Shown: piece by piece, positions 1 through 7,373 of the stretch
Layout of the letters: each line of letters starts with the position of its first letter
Position numbering within the stretch: the first letter of the stretch is position 1
NCBI GenBank assembly: GCA_964396785.1
Contig: CAYNFU010000010.1
Coordinates: forward strand, 1 to 19,831
Direction: 5' to 3'
Length of the DNA stretch: 19,831 nt
Source of the DNA: RBG-16-42-24 sp964396785
GTDB taxonomy: Bacteria; Patescibacteriota; Microgenomatia; UBA8517
The notes under the pieces: model-generated
Databases searched by the model: none
Told to the model about the DNA's origin: nothing
What the model saw: only the letters and a program-made list of their open reading frames with translations
Translations under genes and position numbers: made by a program

Positions 1-1
1 A

Positions 2-1267
2 TATATGACTGATGATATGGATGAAAAATCCGCTGATTTAAAAGTTTTAGTTGAGGATTTAAGAAGGCAAAAAGACACTCTTGATAAAAAGGAAGAAACC
101 CTTAAAAAAAGAGAAGCGGAACTTGTGGAGAGGCTTTCTAAAGCTTCGGGGATGACCAAAGACGAAGCCTCAAAAATACTTTTGGATGAAGTTCAGAAGA
201 GTTTAACTTCAGAAATTGCCAAAAAAATTCGCGCGGCTGAAGAGAGGGTTAAGGAAGAGGCGGGTGAGAAGTCTCGAGAAGTTCTCGCCGATGCCATGAA
301 GCACGGCGCAACTTCCTATGTCGCCGAATATACAATTTCGTCAGTGAGTGTTCCCGACGAAGACGTAAAAGGAAGAATTATTGGCGCCGGGGGAAGGAAT
401 ATCAGGGCTTTTGAAAAAGAAACTGGAGTCGAGATTGAACTCGATGAAACCAACGAAATTAGACTTTCTTCTTTTGATTCGGTAAGACGAGAAATTGCCA
501 AAAGGGCCCTCACGGCACTTATTAAAGACCAAAGAATTCAACCTTCAAGGATTGAAGAGGTGGTAAGACAGGTCAAAAGTGAGATGGAGAGCGTACTTTT
601 GGAAGAGGGTCGAAAGATTGCCCAAGAGTGCGGTGTATTTAATTTACCAGTCGAGCTACTAAGCCTTATCGGGCGCTACCGATTTAGAACGTCATACGGG
701 CAAAATTTAGGGCTCCATACAATTGAAGAGACCAAAATAGGAATAGCCATAGCTAACGAGCTAGGAGCCAGCGTCGACATAGTTCGTTTGGGGTGTTTAC
801 TACACGACATAGGAAAAGTGGTAACTGAAGAGGAAGGAACTCACGTAGAAGTAGGGGTGTCCACCCTAAAGCGCTTTGGACTTCCAAAAGAGGTAGTTGC
901 CTGTGTTGCCGAGCACCACGAAGATAAACCATTTTCCTCTACCGAGTCGGTCATAGTTTGGACCGCCGATGCAATTTCAGGCTCTCGCCCGGGAGCAAGA
1001 TATGAACCCCACGAAGAGTATGTCAAAAGAATGGGTAAAATTGAGGAAATCGCTGGGAGCTTTCCCGGGGTGGAATCTGCAATGGCCTTCCAGGCGGGTC
1101 GCGACGTTCGGGTTATAGTAAAACCCGAAGAGGTTGATGACGATAAACTTACAATTATTGCTCACGATATTGCCCAGAGACTCGAGAAAGAAACTCAATA
1201 TGCGGGACAGATTAAAGTTACCGCAATCCGCGAAGTGAGGGCTATTGATACCACAAAAGCGAAGTAA
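2..1267 (+). CDS. rny: Ribonuclease Y, 5'-truncated by the window edge
   Basis: RNase Y is a membrane-anchored endoribonuclease that starts mRNA decay. Numbering from the ATG at base 5, the protein shows a charged coiled coil at about 8-100, a KH RNA-binding domain with the GxxG-type loop GRIIGAGG at 123-130, and an HD phosphohydrolase domain. The HD metal ligands are visible as H238, H267-D268 (HDIGK), H304-H305 and D322 (TADAISGSRPGAR). From that ATG the protein has 420 residues against roughly 510-520 for the family, and the usual N-terminal membrane helix is missing. The frame is open to the left edge, so the ATG is probably internal and the true start lies upstream. The next gene has its own promoter. 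Identity is certain; only the start is unknown. Confidence 0.97.
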   Translation, partial: YMTDDMDEKSADLKVLVEDLRRQKDTLDKKEETLKKREAELVERLSKASGMTKDEASKILLDEVQKSLTSEIAKKIRAAEERVKEEAGEKSREVLADAMKHGATSYVAEYTISSVSVPDEDVKGRIIGAGGRNIRAFEKETGVEIELDETNEIRLSSFDSVRREIAKRALTALIKDQRIQPSRIEEVVRQVKSEMESVLLEEGRKIAQECGVFNLPVELLSLIGRYRFRTSYGQNLGLHTIEETKIGIAIANELGASVDIVRLGCLLHDIGKVVTEEEGTHVEVGVSTLKRFGLPKEVVACVAEHHEDKPFSSTESVIVWTADAISGSRPGARYEPHEEYVKRMGKIEEIAGSFPGVESAMAFQAGRDVRVIVKPEEVDDDKLTIIAHDIAQRLEKETQYAGQIKVTAIREVRAIDTTKAK

Positions 1268-1312
1268 TTCTTCGATTTAGCGCAGGACTTACTTGTAATT
1301 TTTCCCAAAGAC

Positions 1313-1341
1313 TTGACAATTTTTGTCCATTAGACTATCCT
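1313..1341 (+). promoter_or_regulatory. hup promoter
   Basis: A consensus -35 box TTGACA (1313-1318) is followed by a 17-bp spacer and a -10 box TATCCT (1336-1341). The predicted transcript start near 1348 is only about 5 nt before the HU ATG, so the mRNA would be essentially leaderless. The site falls in the 85-bp gap after rny. Confidence 0.75.
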
Positions 1342-1352
1342 TCTGGACAGAA

Positions 1353-1628
1353 ATGACCAAGAGGGAATTAATTGAACAAGTTGCCCGAAAAGCGCACCTT
1401 ACCAAAAGGGCGGCCATGGAAGCAGTTGAAGTATTTTTAGATGAAGTAGGCAGGGTTCTTTCTAAAGGCGAAAAAGTAGTTCTTTCCGGATTCGGAACTT
1501 TCAGGGTGATTTCTATGAAGGGTAAAACCGTCAAAATTCCGAAGACGGATAAGCTTGTTACCATAAAATCTCACCGTTCCCCGAGATTCACTCCGGGCAA
1601 GAAACTCAAGAGGCAAGTCTTAAGATAA
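1353..1628 (+). CDS. hup: HU-family DNA-binding protein
   Basis: This is a 91-residue HU/IHF-type nucleoid protein that binds and bends DNA as a dimer. The N-terminal helices (TKRELIEQVARKAHLTK) and the core VVLSGFGTFRV at about 42-52 are typical. The C-terminal part SPRFTPGKKLK at 76-86 matches the family signature. The arm tip carries P63 (IPKTD) instead of the usual RNPxTG, a mild divergence. The ATG is chosen over an in-frame TTG 30 nt upstream because that TTG lies between the -35 and -10 boxes of the promoter and could not be transcribed from it. The resulting length is the normal HU length. It lies between rny and an ABC exporter operon that has its own candidate promoter. Confidence 0.95.
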   Translation: MTKRELIEQVARKAHLTKRAAMEAVEVFLDEVGRVLSKGEKVVLSGFGTFRVISMKGKTVKIPKTDKLVTIKSHRSPRFTPGKKLKRQVLR

Positions 1629-1649
1629 TTTAAATTTACGTAGTATACT
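1620..1649 (+). promoter_or_regulatory. Candidate promoter of the ABC exporter operon
   Basis: The -10 box is TATACT (1644-1649), with a weak -35 TTAAGA (1620-1625) at 18 bp, partly inside the end of hup. The predicted start near 1656 leaves only about 4 nt before the GTG start codon at 1660. A second -10-like string, TATAGT, overlaps that GTG and is probably not used, since it would place the transcript start inside the gene. Confidence 0.5.
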
Positions 1650-1659
1650 TGGGGTTATA

Positions 1660-2658
1660 GTGGAAAAAACTATACTCGTTGATCATTTAGTTAAAAACTT
1701 CGAAGTAACCGAAAAGACTCCTGGACTAATGGGGGCTTTCTCGACACTTTTCTCGCCAAAAAAGAAAGTAATTCACGCACTAAAAGATATCTCTTTAAGT
1801 GTGGGAAAGGGAGAGCTCGTGGGGTTTATCGGTCCAAATGGTGCAGGTAAAACAACTACCCTAAAGATCCTATCGGGTCTTTTATTTCCAACCGCCGGGG
1901 TAACCCAGGTACTGGGGTTTGACCCTTGGGAAAGGCGCACCGACTTTCTTAAAAAAATTTCTCTTGTCATGGGACAAAAGAATCAGCTCTGGTGGGATTT
2001 GCCGGCAATTGACACGTTCGAGCTAAACCGAGCAATTTATGAAATCCCCACAAGAGTTTACAAAGAGTCACTTGATGAGCTGGTTACACTTCTTGATATA
2101 GGGAAACTTCTTAATATCCAGGTAAGGCGTCTTTCTTTGGGACAAAGAATGCGTTTAGAGCTTGTTGCCGCACTTCTTCACCAACCGGAGATTCTATTTT
2201 TAGACGAGCCGACAATTGGGCTCGATTTGGTCGCCCAAGAAAAGATGAGAAATTTTATTTACGAATACAATAGGAAGCATCAAGCAACCATCCTTCTTAC
2301 TTCCCACAACATGGATGACCTTATGGACCTTGCAAGGCGGGTAATAGTAATCGATAAGGGCAGAATTATTTTTGACGGGATATTGGAGGAACTCGTCGCC
2401 CGTTTTGCCAAGGAGAAGATAATAAAAGTATCTCTTTCCAAAGAAGACGATTTAAAAAAATTTGACACAATAGGCAAGGTTAAGAGAGTTGCATTCCCTG
2501 AAATAGTTCTCTCAGTTCCAAGAACCACTGTGGCGGTGGCGGCTAGCGAAATTCTTCAAAACTTCCCAGTTGAGGATTTAACAATCGAGGAAGTTGCGAT
2601 TGAGGATATTATTAGAAAAGTTTTCAGGGGAGAGGCTCCTCTAAGGAAAAGAAGGTGA
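1660..2658 (+). CDS. ABC transporter ATP-binding protein (ABC-2 exporter, COG4586-like)
   Basis: This is the cytoplasmic ATPase of a multi-subunit ABC-2 type exporter; the substrate is unknown. Walker A is GPNGAGKTT (58-66), the signature LSLGQ starts at 158, Walker B is ILFLDEP (178-184) and the switch histidine is H216 (TSHN). The stretch MGQKNQLWWDLP is characteristic of the subfamily I recall as COG4586, which occurs with two dissimilar permeases, exactly as here. It is 332 residues with a C-terminal extension after the nucleotide-binding domain. The GTG start gives a normal N-terminus (LVDHLVKNFEV). The stop codon overlaps the next start by 4 nt (GTGA), implying co-translation with the permease. 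Similar systems have been linked to export of lipids, antibiotics or polysaccharides, but nothing here decides between these. Confidence 0.92.
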   Translation: MEKTILVDHLVKNFEVTEKTPGLMGAFSTLFSPKKKVIHALKDISLSVGKGELVGFIGPNGAGKTTTLKILSGLLFPTAGVTQVLGFDPWERRTDFLKKISLVMGQKNQLWWDLPAIDTFELNRAIYEIPTRVYKESLDELVTLLDIGKLLNIQVRRLSLGQRMRLELVAALLHQPEILFLDEPTIGLDLVAQEKMRNFIYEYNRKHQATILLTSHNMDDLMDLARRVIVIDKGRIIFDGILEELVARFAKEKIIKVSLSKEDDLKKFDTIGKVKRVAFPEIVLSVPRTTVAVAASEILQNFPVEDLTIEEVAIEDIIRKVFRGEAPLRKRR

Positions 2659-3458
2659 GAAAATATTTAAACGTCTTTAAAATCTCCTTTGCCCAGGAAT
2701 TTGCCTACCGCCTAAATTTCATCATGTGGAGAGTGAGAAACGTCCTGCAGATTCTAGTCCTTTTTTTTCTCTGGACTACAGTTTTTTCAGACCAAGGACG
2801 GGTCATCTTTGGATATGATAAGGCCAAGATCCTAACTTATGTATTTGGAGTTCTAATAGTAAGGGCGCTAGTTTTCTCTGCACGGGCAGTTGATGTTGCC
2901 GGGGAAATTTCTAAAGGGGATCTCACGATACTACTTCTTAAGCCTATTAATTATTTTAGATATTGGCTCACACGAGATTTTTCGAGTAAAGTCCTAAACC
3001 TCGGTTTTGCTGTCGTTGAAATTGCAATTCTTTTCCCCCTTCTTAAACCTGCAATATTCCTACAAACTAATGGATATTCTCTATTGGGGTTTGCCATATC
3101 TCTGACAATTGCCGTACTTCTTTTTTTCACTATTCTCATGGCAACCAATTTTGTTGCTTTTTGGGCACCGCAGGTGGGTTGGGGAGCCCAGTTTTTTGTG
3201 ATTGTAGTTATGTCAGACTTTTTGGCGGGCTCGCTTTTTCCTCTAGATATTTTGCCGGCCGTCGTTCAAAAGGTACTTTTGTTTACGCCATTTCCCTATC
3301 TAATCTTTTTTCCTATTCAAGTTTATCTAGGGAAATTGACGGGTATGGCAATGTGGAGCGGTATCGCAATTAGTCTTTTTTGGCTGGCGGTGTTGTCGAT
3401 TTTGACTAACAAAATCTGGCGTAGAGGACTTTTGGTTTACCGGGCCGAAGGGAGATAA
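2655..3458 (+). CDS. ABC-2 type exporter permease, first subunit
   Basis: This is an integral membrane permease of 267 residues with about six hydrophobic helices, for example near 28-43, 62-78, 108-125, 135-165, 175-205 and 225-250. It pairs with the preceding ATPase and most resembles the ABC2_membrane_6/COG4587-type permeases by context and layout. No catalytic motifs are expected. The GTG start overlaps the ATPase stop (GTGA), and the sequence opens with a basic amphipathic stretch (RKYLNVFKISFAQEF) typical of this family. A second, dissimilar permease follows 5 nt later, so a heteromeric transmembrane pair is likely. The family assignment rests on gene order and hydropathy read by eye. 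Confidence 0.85.
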   Translation: MRKYLNVFKISFAQEFAYRLNFIMWRVRNVLQILVLFFLWTTVFSDQGRVIFGYDKAKILTYVFGVLIVRALVFSARAVDVAGEISKGDLTILLLKPINYFRYWLTRDFSSKVLNLGFAVVEIAILFPLLKPAIFLQTNGYSLLGFAISLTIAVLLFFTILMATNFVAFWAPQVGWGAQFFVIVVMSDFLAGSLFPLDILPAVVQKVLLFTPFPYLIFFPIQVYLGKLTGMAMWSGIAISLFWLAVLSILTNKIWRRGLLVYRAEGR

Positions 3459-3463
3459 TCTAA

Positions 3464-4252
3464 ATGAAAACGGCAATTAAATACTTTAAGGTGTGGTGGA
3501 TGATGAGCCGCAACTCTTTTATGCAGATGTTTGCCCAAAGATTTGGGGCGATATTTCTTTTAATCGGAAAGGTTTTGAGGTTTATCTTCTACTTATCATT
3601 CATCTACTTCCTGCTTAAAGGGACAGAAACACTCGCCGGATATAATATAAATCAAACTATTTTTTTCTTTCTAACCTTCAGCCTCGTCGACGTCGTTTCC
3701 CAGTTTTTCTTTCGTGAGGTTTATAGATTTAGGCCGATGATTGTGACAGGCAGTTTTGATTTGGTTTTGGCAAAGCCCATTAGTCCGCTTTTCCGCTCCC
3801 TTATGGGAGGAGCAGATATTCTAGATTTAATCACTATCCCTCCGCTTATTATTGCGGTTTACTTAATAGGAAGCTCACTTCACCCCTCGGGCGTTGAGAC
3901 TGTCTACTTCCTTTTACTTTTCGTTAATGGACTTTTGATTGCAACCGCCTTTCATATAGCCGTGATTTCTTTGGGTATTATTACCTTGGAAATTGACCAT
4001 ACTGTTATGATTTATAGGGATTTGACTTCTCTTGGCAGGTTTCCCGTAGATATTTATAGAGAACCATTAAGAGGATTTTTAACTTTTTTGGTTCCTGTGG
4101 GAATAATGATGACCCTTCCTGCCAAGGCCTTAATGGGCCTTGTGAATCTGCAAGCAGTTGTTCTTTCATTTACTTTGTCATTTGTTCTTATTTTTCTTTC
4201 CTTAAAATTTTGGAATTTTGCCCTGACCAAATACTCGAGCGCCAGTAGTTAA
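3464..4252 (+). CDS. ABC-2 type exporter permease, second subunit
   Basis: This is the second transmembrane subunit of the exporter, 262 residues, with about six hydrophobic segments and the family-like cytoplasmic motif GSFDLVLAKPISPLFRSL. The matching segment of the first permease is GDLTILLLKPINYFRYWL, showing that the two permeases are distant paralogues. By gene order it corresponds to the COG3694-type partner. A Shine-Dalgarno-like AAGGGAG (3448-3454) sits 9 nt before the ATG and supports this start. It ends one base before the miaA start, so miaA is probably read from the same transcript. Confidence 0.85.
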   Translation: MKTAIKYFKVWWMMSRNSFMQMFAQRFGAIFLLIGKVLRFIFYLSFIYFLLKGTETLAGYNINQTIFFFLTFSLVDVVSQFFFREVYRFRPMIVTGSFDLVLAKPISPLFRSLMGGADILDLITIPPLIIAVYLIGSSLHPSGVETVYFLLLFVNGLLIATAFHIAVISLGIITLEIDHTVMIYRDLTSLGRFPVDIYREPLRGFLTFLVPVGIMMTLPAKALMGLVNLQAVVLSFTLSFVLIFLSLKFWNFALTKYSSASS

Positions 4253-4253
4253 A

Positions 4254-5207
4254 ATGAAAAAGCTCTTGGTAATAGAAGGGCCGACGGGAACGGGTAAGAC
4301 TTCATTGGCGGTTGCCCTTGCGAAAAAATTTGACGGCGAGATAGTTTCTGCTGATTCAAGACAAGTTTATAAGGGTTTTGATGTGGGGACTGGTAAGGAC
4401 CTACCCCCTGATGCAAAATATAAAACCCAAAACCCCAAATTGGGAGGTTATTATGAAACCCAAGGAATTAGGATATGGGGTTATGATTTAGTCGAGCCCC
4501 ATGAGGAATTTAGTGTTGCCCAGTATATAAAAATTGTTCGAGTAATTATTGAGGACATTTTCGCTCGAGGAAAACTTCCAATTCTTGTTGGAGGTACAGG
4601 GCTTTATATTAAGGGAGTTATCGATGGAATTCCGACGCTTTCAATAAAACCAAACCCTAAACTCAGAAAATCTTTAGAAGAAAAAACCAAAGAAGAATTA
4701 TTTGAAATTCTAGGAAGGGTTGATCCTGTGAGGGCCGCTTCACTCAACTCTTCTGACAGGAAAAATCCAAGAAGGCTTATTAGAGCGATTGAAGTGGGAT
4801 TGACAAGATCCAAGCTCGAAAACTCAAAATTTGAGGGAGGCTTGTTATTTATTGGACTTACTACTTCTAAGGAAATATTAAATAAGAGGATAGACGAAAG
4901 AGTAGATAAAAGGGTTCAAAAAGGTATTGAGAGCGAAATAAAAGCCTTGATTAAAAATGGAGTCAAGAGGGATAGTCGAGCAATGGATTCGTTGGGATAC
5001 CGTCAATGGAAAGAGTATTTTAAAAGGCCGAAAAAAGTATCGAAAACTAATGTAATTAAACTTTGGAAGGTTGAAGAGCATAAGTACTCCAAACGTCAAA
5101 TGACCTGGTTTAAGAAGGACAAAAGAATAAACTGGTTTGATATTTCATTAGCTACTTGGCAAAAAAACGTGGAAAAATTGGTCGAAAAATGGTATAAAGG
5201 GGCTTAA
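4254..5207 (+). CDS. miaA: tRNA dimethylallyltransferase
   Basis: MiaA transfers a dimethylallyl group from DMAPP to N6 of A37 in tRNAs that read UNN codons. The P-loop GPTGTGKTS is at 9-17, and the catalytic aspartate is probably D34 in ADSRQVYKG. The GGTGLYIKGVIDG motif binds the prenyl donor region, and RRLIRAIEV is the conserved helix in the middle of the protein. At 317 residues the length is normal. In place of the common DIGTAKP the protein reads DVGTGKDLPPD, followed by a slightly longer loop, probably a lineage variant. The C-terminal region contains the usual SLGYRQWKEY and a basic KYSKRQMTWFKKD. It follows the exporter permease with a 1-nt gap and no recognisable SD, and is probably a passenger in that operon. 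Confidence 0.96.
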   Translation: MKKLLVIEGPTGTGKTSLAVALAKKFDGEIVSADSRQVYKGFDVGTGKDLPPDAKYKTQNPKLGGYYETQGIRIWGYDLVEPHEEFSVAQYIKIVRVIIEDIFARGKLPILVGGTGLYIKGVIDGIPTLSIKPNPKLRKSLEEKTKEELFEILGRVDPVRAASLNSSDRKNPRRLIRAIEVGLTRSKLENSKFEGGLLFIGLTTSKEILNKRIDERVDKRVQKGIESEIKALIKNGVKRDSRAMDSLGYRQWKEYFKRPKKVSKTNVIKLWKVEEHKYSKRQMTWFKKDKRINWFDISLATWQKNVEKLVEKWYKGA

Positions 5208-5208
5208 G

Positions 5209-6186
5209 ATGCCGAGGAAGATTGAAATTTCTCACAGAACTATAGTATTTACCGTATTTTTCCTGCTTTTTTTGTGGCTTCTATACCTAATCCGCGATAT
5301 TATATTGGAATTTTTTGTTGCACTTTTGATAATGGCCATACTCGATCCTTTGGTGACTAAACTTTCCAAATTTAAAATCCCCCGGGCAATTTCGGTTCTG
5401 GTTGTTTATATACTCACAATAGGTGTTATCTCCCTCACAATTGGAGCAATAATACCTCCTCTGGTCGAGCAGACCGCAGGTTTTGCTGCAGGACTCCCCA
5501 AATATCTCGGAAATTTAGGAGTTTCAAGGTTTATTAGCGATGAAATAGTGAGGCAGCTTCTTAACCAGATTGGGATTATCCCGGCACAAGCTCTTAAAAT
5601 TGGGATTTCTATTTTCTCAAATGTTCTGGGGGTACTCACGGTTCTAATTCTTGCTTTTTACCTTCTTTTAACTCGAGACAAATTGGACGAAGCTTTGGGT
5701 TTTTTCTTTGGGGACGACAGGAAGAAAGAAGCGATCAAGTTGATTGACGTTTTGGAGGAAAAACTTGGAGGCTGGGCTAGGGGGGAGCTTGCTCTTATGG
5801 CTCTTGTTGGTGTTTCTACATATTTTGGTCTAACTTTATTGGGAATCCCTTTTGCCCTCCCCTTGGCACTTCTTGCGGGTTTACTTGAAATCGTTCCTTA
5901 TTTAGGCCCAACAATTTCTGCAATACCATCAGTTATCATTGGACTTGGTATCTCCCCGGTAATTGGGCTCGCGGTGGCCGCACTTTACTTTCTTATTCAG
6001 CAAGTCGAGAACTATGTATTTGTGCCTAAGGTGATGGAAAAATCTGTAGGCGTTAGTCCAATTATTACTCTTTTGTCTCTTGCCATAGGATTCAGGCTCG
6101 CAGGGGTGGTTGGAATCGTAATGTCAGTCCCGATAGTAATCTCCATTCAAGTTCTGGTCAAAAGGTATCTTCTTCCCAAAGAATAA
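5209..6186 (+). CDS. AI-2E family transporter (PF01594-type permease)
   Basis: This is a polytopic membrane protein of 325 residues with the layout of the AI-2E/YhhQ-PerM family. Two helices lie near the N-terminus (about 10-48), another pair near 58-88, a soluble middle part at 90-130, and a cluster of helices from about 195 to the end. Hallmarks seen are LVEQTAGFAAGLPKYL in the middle, LEIVPYLGPTISAIPSVIIG, and ENYVFVPKVMEKSVGVSP followed by the C-terminal helices. Family members include sodium/proton antiporters and proposed quorum-signal exporters, and the name should not be read as a proven AI-2 function. An AAGGGG (5196-5201) lies 7 nt upstream of the ATG. It is the last gene of the housekeeping run before rnpB. 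Confidence 0.92.
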   Translation: MPRKIEISHRTIVFTVFFLLFLWLLYLIRDIILEFFVALLIMAILDPLVTKLSKFKIPRAISVLVVYILTIGVISLTIGAIIPPLVEQTAGFAAGLPKYLGNLGVSRFISDEIVRQLLNQIGIIPAQALKIGISIFSNVLGVLTVLILAFYLLLTRDKLDEALGFFFGDDRKKEAIKLIDVLEEKLGGWARGELALMALVGVSTYFGLTLLGIPFALPLALLAGLLEIVPYLGPTISAIPSVIIGLGISPVIGLAVAALYFLIQQVENYVFVPKVMEKSVGVSPIITLLSLAIGFRLAGVVGIVMSVPIVISIQVLVKRYLLPKE

Positions 6187-6191
6187 ATTAC

Positions 6192-6220
6192 TGGAAAAAA
6201 GGCCTATTTTTTGTTATAAT
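6192..6220 (+). promoter_or_regulatory. rnpB promoter (extended -10)
   Basis: TGTTATAAT (6212-6220) is a perfect extended -10 element, with TGGAAA (6192-6197) as a modest -35 at 17 bp. The predicted start near 6227 coincides with the first bases of the RNase P RNA. Confidence 0.75.
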
Positions 6221-6226
6221 ACGTTC

Positions 6227-6509
6227 GCTCTGGAGGTAGGACGACTACTCGCCCTAGGCGAGAGGAAAGTCCAGGCAGCAGAAGGCAGGGTGTCCGCCGT
6301 AAGGCGGAGCGGGTAACCGCCAGTAGGAGCCACAGAGACTATGTCGGCTTCAATACTTAAAATGTATTGAAACACGAGTGAAAAGGGGCAATCCTCCCCG
6401 CTGCAACCTCCGAAAGGGACGTTATTAGGTGCCTTCCCGAGTCCCGAGGTTTGAGGGCTTAGATGGATTGTCGTTTAGAAACAGAACCTGGCTTATTAGC
6501 CTCCAGGGC
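6227..6509 (+). ncRNA. rnpB: RNase P RNA (class A-like, compact)
   Basis: This is the catalytic RNA that removes the 5' leader of precursor tRNAs. The universally conserved GAGGAAAGTCC (P4 5' strand) is at 6262-6272. Further landmarks are AGGCAGGGTG, CCACAGAGA, GAGTGAAAAGG, TTAGATGGATTG, and near the 3' end ACAGAACCTGGCTTA (P4 3' strand). The ends pair as helix P1, CTGGAGG (6230-6236) with CCTCCAG (6500-6506). The mature RNA is about 280 nt, well below the roughly 380-400 nt of E. coli and B. subtilis. The stretch between the P11-like CCCCGC and AACCTCC looks as if the P13/P14 hairpins are trimmed. Ends are estimated to within a few nucleotides. It has its own promoter and terminator. Confidence 0.95.
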
Positions 6510-6517
6510 ACATGGAT

Positions 6518-6552
6518 AAAGCCCCTCCCAAAAGGAGGGGCTTTCCTTTTTT
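6518..6552 (+). terminator. Intrinsic terminator of rnpB
   Basis: A perfect 11-bp stem, AAAGCCCCTCC (6518-6528) with GGAGGGGCTTT (6534-6544), encloses a 5-nt loop (CAAAA) and is followed by CCTTTTTT. It lies about 10 nt after the predicted 3' end of RNase P RNA and is the only strong terminator seen in the window. Confidence 0.93.
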
Positions 6553-6562
6553 GTGGAGTAGC

Positions 6563-6591
6563 TTGATTCTTCGTGAAAAATCGAGCAAAAT
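6563..6591 (+). promoter_or_regulatory. Promoter of the MscS-like gene
   Basis: The -35 is TTGATT (6563-6568), followed by a 17-bp spacer and the -10 CAAAAT (6586-6591), immediately after the rnpB terminator. The predicted start near 6598 gives a leader of about 24 nt, long enough to hold the Shine-Dalgarno site. Confidence 0.5.
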
Positions 6592-6606
6592 GAAATATTA
6601 GGGAAC

Positions 6607-6615
6607 GGGGGTGAG
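6607..6615 (+). promoter_or_regulatory. Strong Shine-Dalgarno site deciding a TTG start
   Basis: GGGGGTGAG closely matches the extended anti-SD complement GGAGGTGA and lies 6 nt before a TTG codon. It is the best ribosome binding site in the window and is the reason for accepting TTG at 6622, since no in-frame ATG or GTG exists between the upstream stop and this codon. Confidence 0.7.
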
Positions 6616-6621
6616 AAACTT

Positions 6622-7305
6622 TTGAACGAACTTTCTTCATGGCAGACGGCACTTCTTGTTTCTTGGAGTGAAGTTTGGACGAGCTTTGTAAGGATTTTAC
6701 CGAGCCTTTTAGGTGCGGTTGTCGTATTTGCCATCGGACTAATTTTGGCCTATTGGGTAAAAAGACTTCTTCTACAGGGTCTTAGGATGGTACAGCTTGA
6801 GAAACTTACCGGAATGGTTGGAGTCGACAGATACCTGGCAAAAGCCGAGATTAAACTTACTTTTGTAGAGCTTTTGGGAACCATTGTTGAATGGATTATT
6901 ATTTTGGTGTTTTTCTTGGCCGTTGTAGATATTTTAGGCTTATCCGCTGTTTCAATGGTACTTGCCCAGGTTCTGGGATACATACCGAATGTCCTAGCCG
7001 CAGCCTTAATTTTTGCGGCAGGTTACTTTGTTGCGAGGCTTGTTGATACATTGGTTAGAGGGGCCTTGGTTTCGGTGGATCACGATTTGGCGAGGCCGGT
7101 AGGGAAACTTGCCCGCTGGGTAATTTTGGTAGTCACATTCTTTGCTGCGGTCGACCAGCTACAGATTGCCAGGGGACTAATTTCGACATTTTTCCAGGGA
7201 CTGACCTACACGGTGGTATTAATCGTCGGTCTTTCTGTTGGACTTGGTGCAAAGGATTTGGTTTCAAGAATTCTAACCGATTGGTACGAGAAGATTAGAA
7301 AGTAG
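6622..7305 (+). CDS. Small MscS-like / TM-helix repeat membrane protein
   Basis: This 227-residue membrane protein has about five hydrophobic helices (near 24-50, 84-107, 120-145, 160-178, 190-212). Glycine- and alanine-rich helices such as LLGAVVVFAIGLILAYWVKRLL and IPNVLAAALIFAAGYFVARLV resemble the conserved TM-helix repeat (PF05552). The C-terminal GLSVGLGAKDLVSRIL resembles the pore-lining TM3 of MscS (GLGAxDLxxN). Unlike MscS (about 286 residues) it stops just after this helix and has no beta-domain or cytoplasmic vestibule. A role as a mechanosensitive or other channel-like protein is inferred, not shown. It is transcribed on its own, between rnpB and the pilus locus. Translation from TTG is supported by a strong SD. 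Confidence 0.8.
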   Translation: MNELSSWQTALLVSWSEVWTSFVRILPSLLGAVVVFAIGLILAYWVKRLLLQGLRMVQLEKLTGMVGVDRYLAKAEIKLTFVELLGTIVEWIIILVFFLAVVDILGLSAVSMVLAQVLGYIPNVLAAALIFAAGYFVARLVDTLVRGALVSVDHDLARPVGKLARWVILVVTFFAAVDQLQIARGLISTFFQGLTYTVVLIVGLSVGLGAKDLVSRILTDWYEKIRK

Positions 7306-7373
7306 GAAGCTTAAGTGAATTTTTTAGCTACTCCTTGAGTTTGGAGGGCGGTATTTTTCTGGCTTTATTATTA

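Noticed and set aside
1323..1352. In-frame TTG that would extend HU by 10 residues
   Set aside because: The TTG lies between the -35 and -10 boxes of a consensus promoter, the extension (SIRLSFWTE) does not resemble HU N-termini, and the ATG form already has the normal length.
2655..4252. Permeases as parts of a known named drug or antibiotic exporter
   Set aside because: Only the general ABC-2 family and the ATPase subfamily can be supported from motifs; no substrate-specific residue or neighbour is visible.
5209..6186. AI-2 quorum-signal export as the function of the AI-2E family protein
   Set aside because: The family name is historical, members include ion antiporters, and no luxS or other quorum gene is in the window.
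6191..6212. A-run/T-run pair (AAAAAA...TTTTTT) after the AI-2E gene as a terminator
   Set aside because: The stem would be only A-T pairs and it lies within the rnpB promoter spacer; there is no GC-rich hairpin.
6425..6734. Reverse-strand open frames of 75 and 91 codons across rnpB and its terminator
   Set aside because: They overlap a clear structural RNA, its terminator and the start of the MscS-like gene on the other strand, and show no recognisable protein features.
7328..7362. Possible terminator between the MscS-like gene and pilB (CTCC...GGAG, then GTATTTTTCT)
   Set aside because: The stem is only 4 bp with an 8-nt loop, too weak to call although a T-rich run follows.
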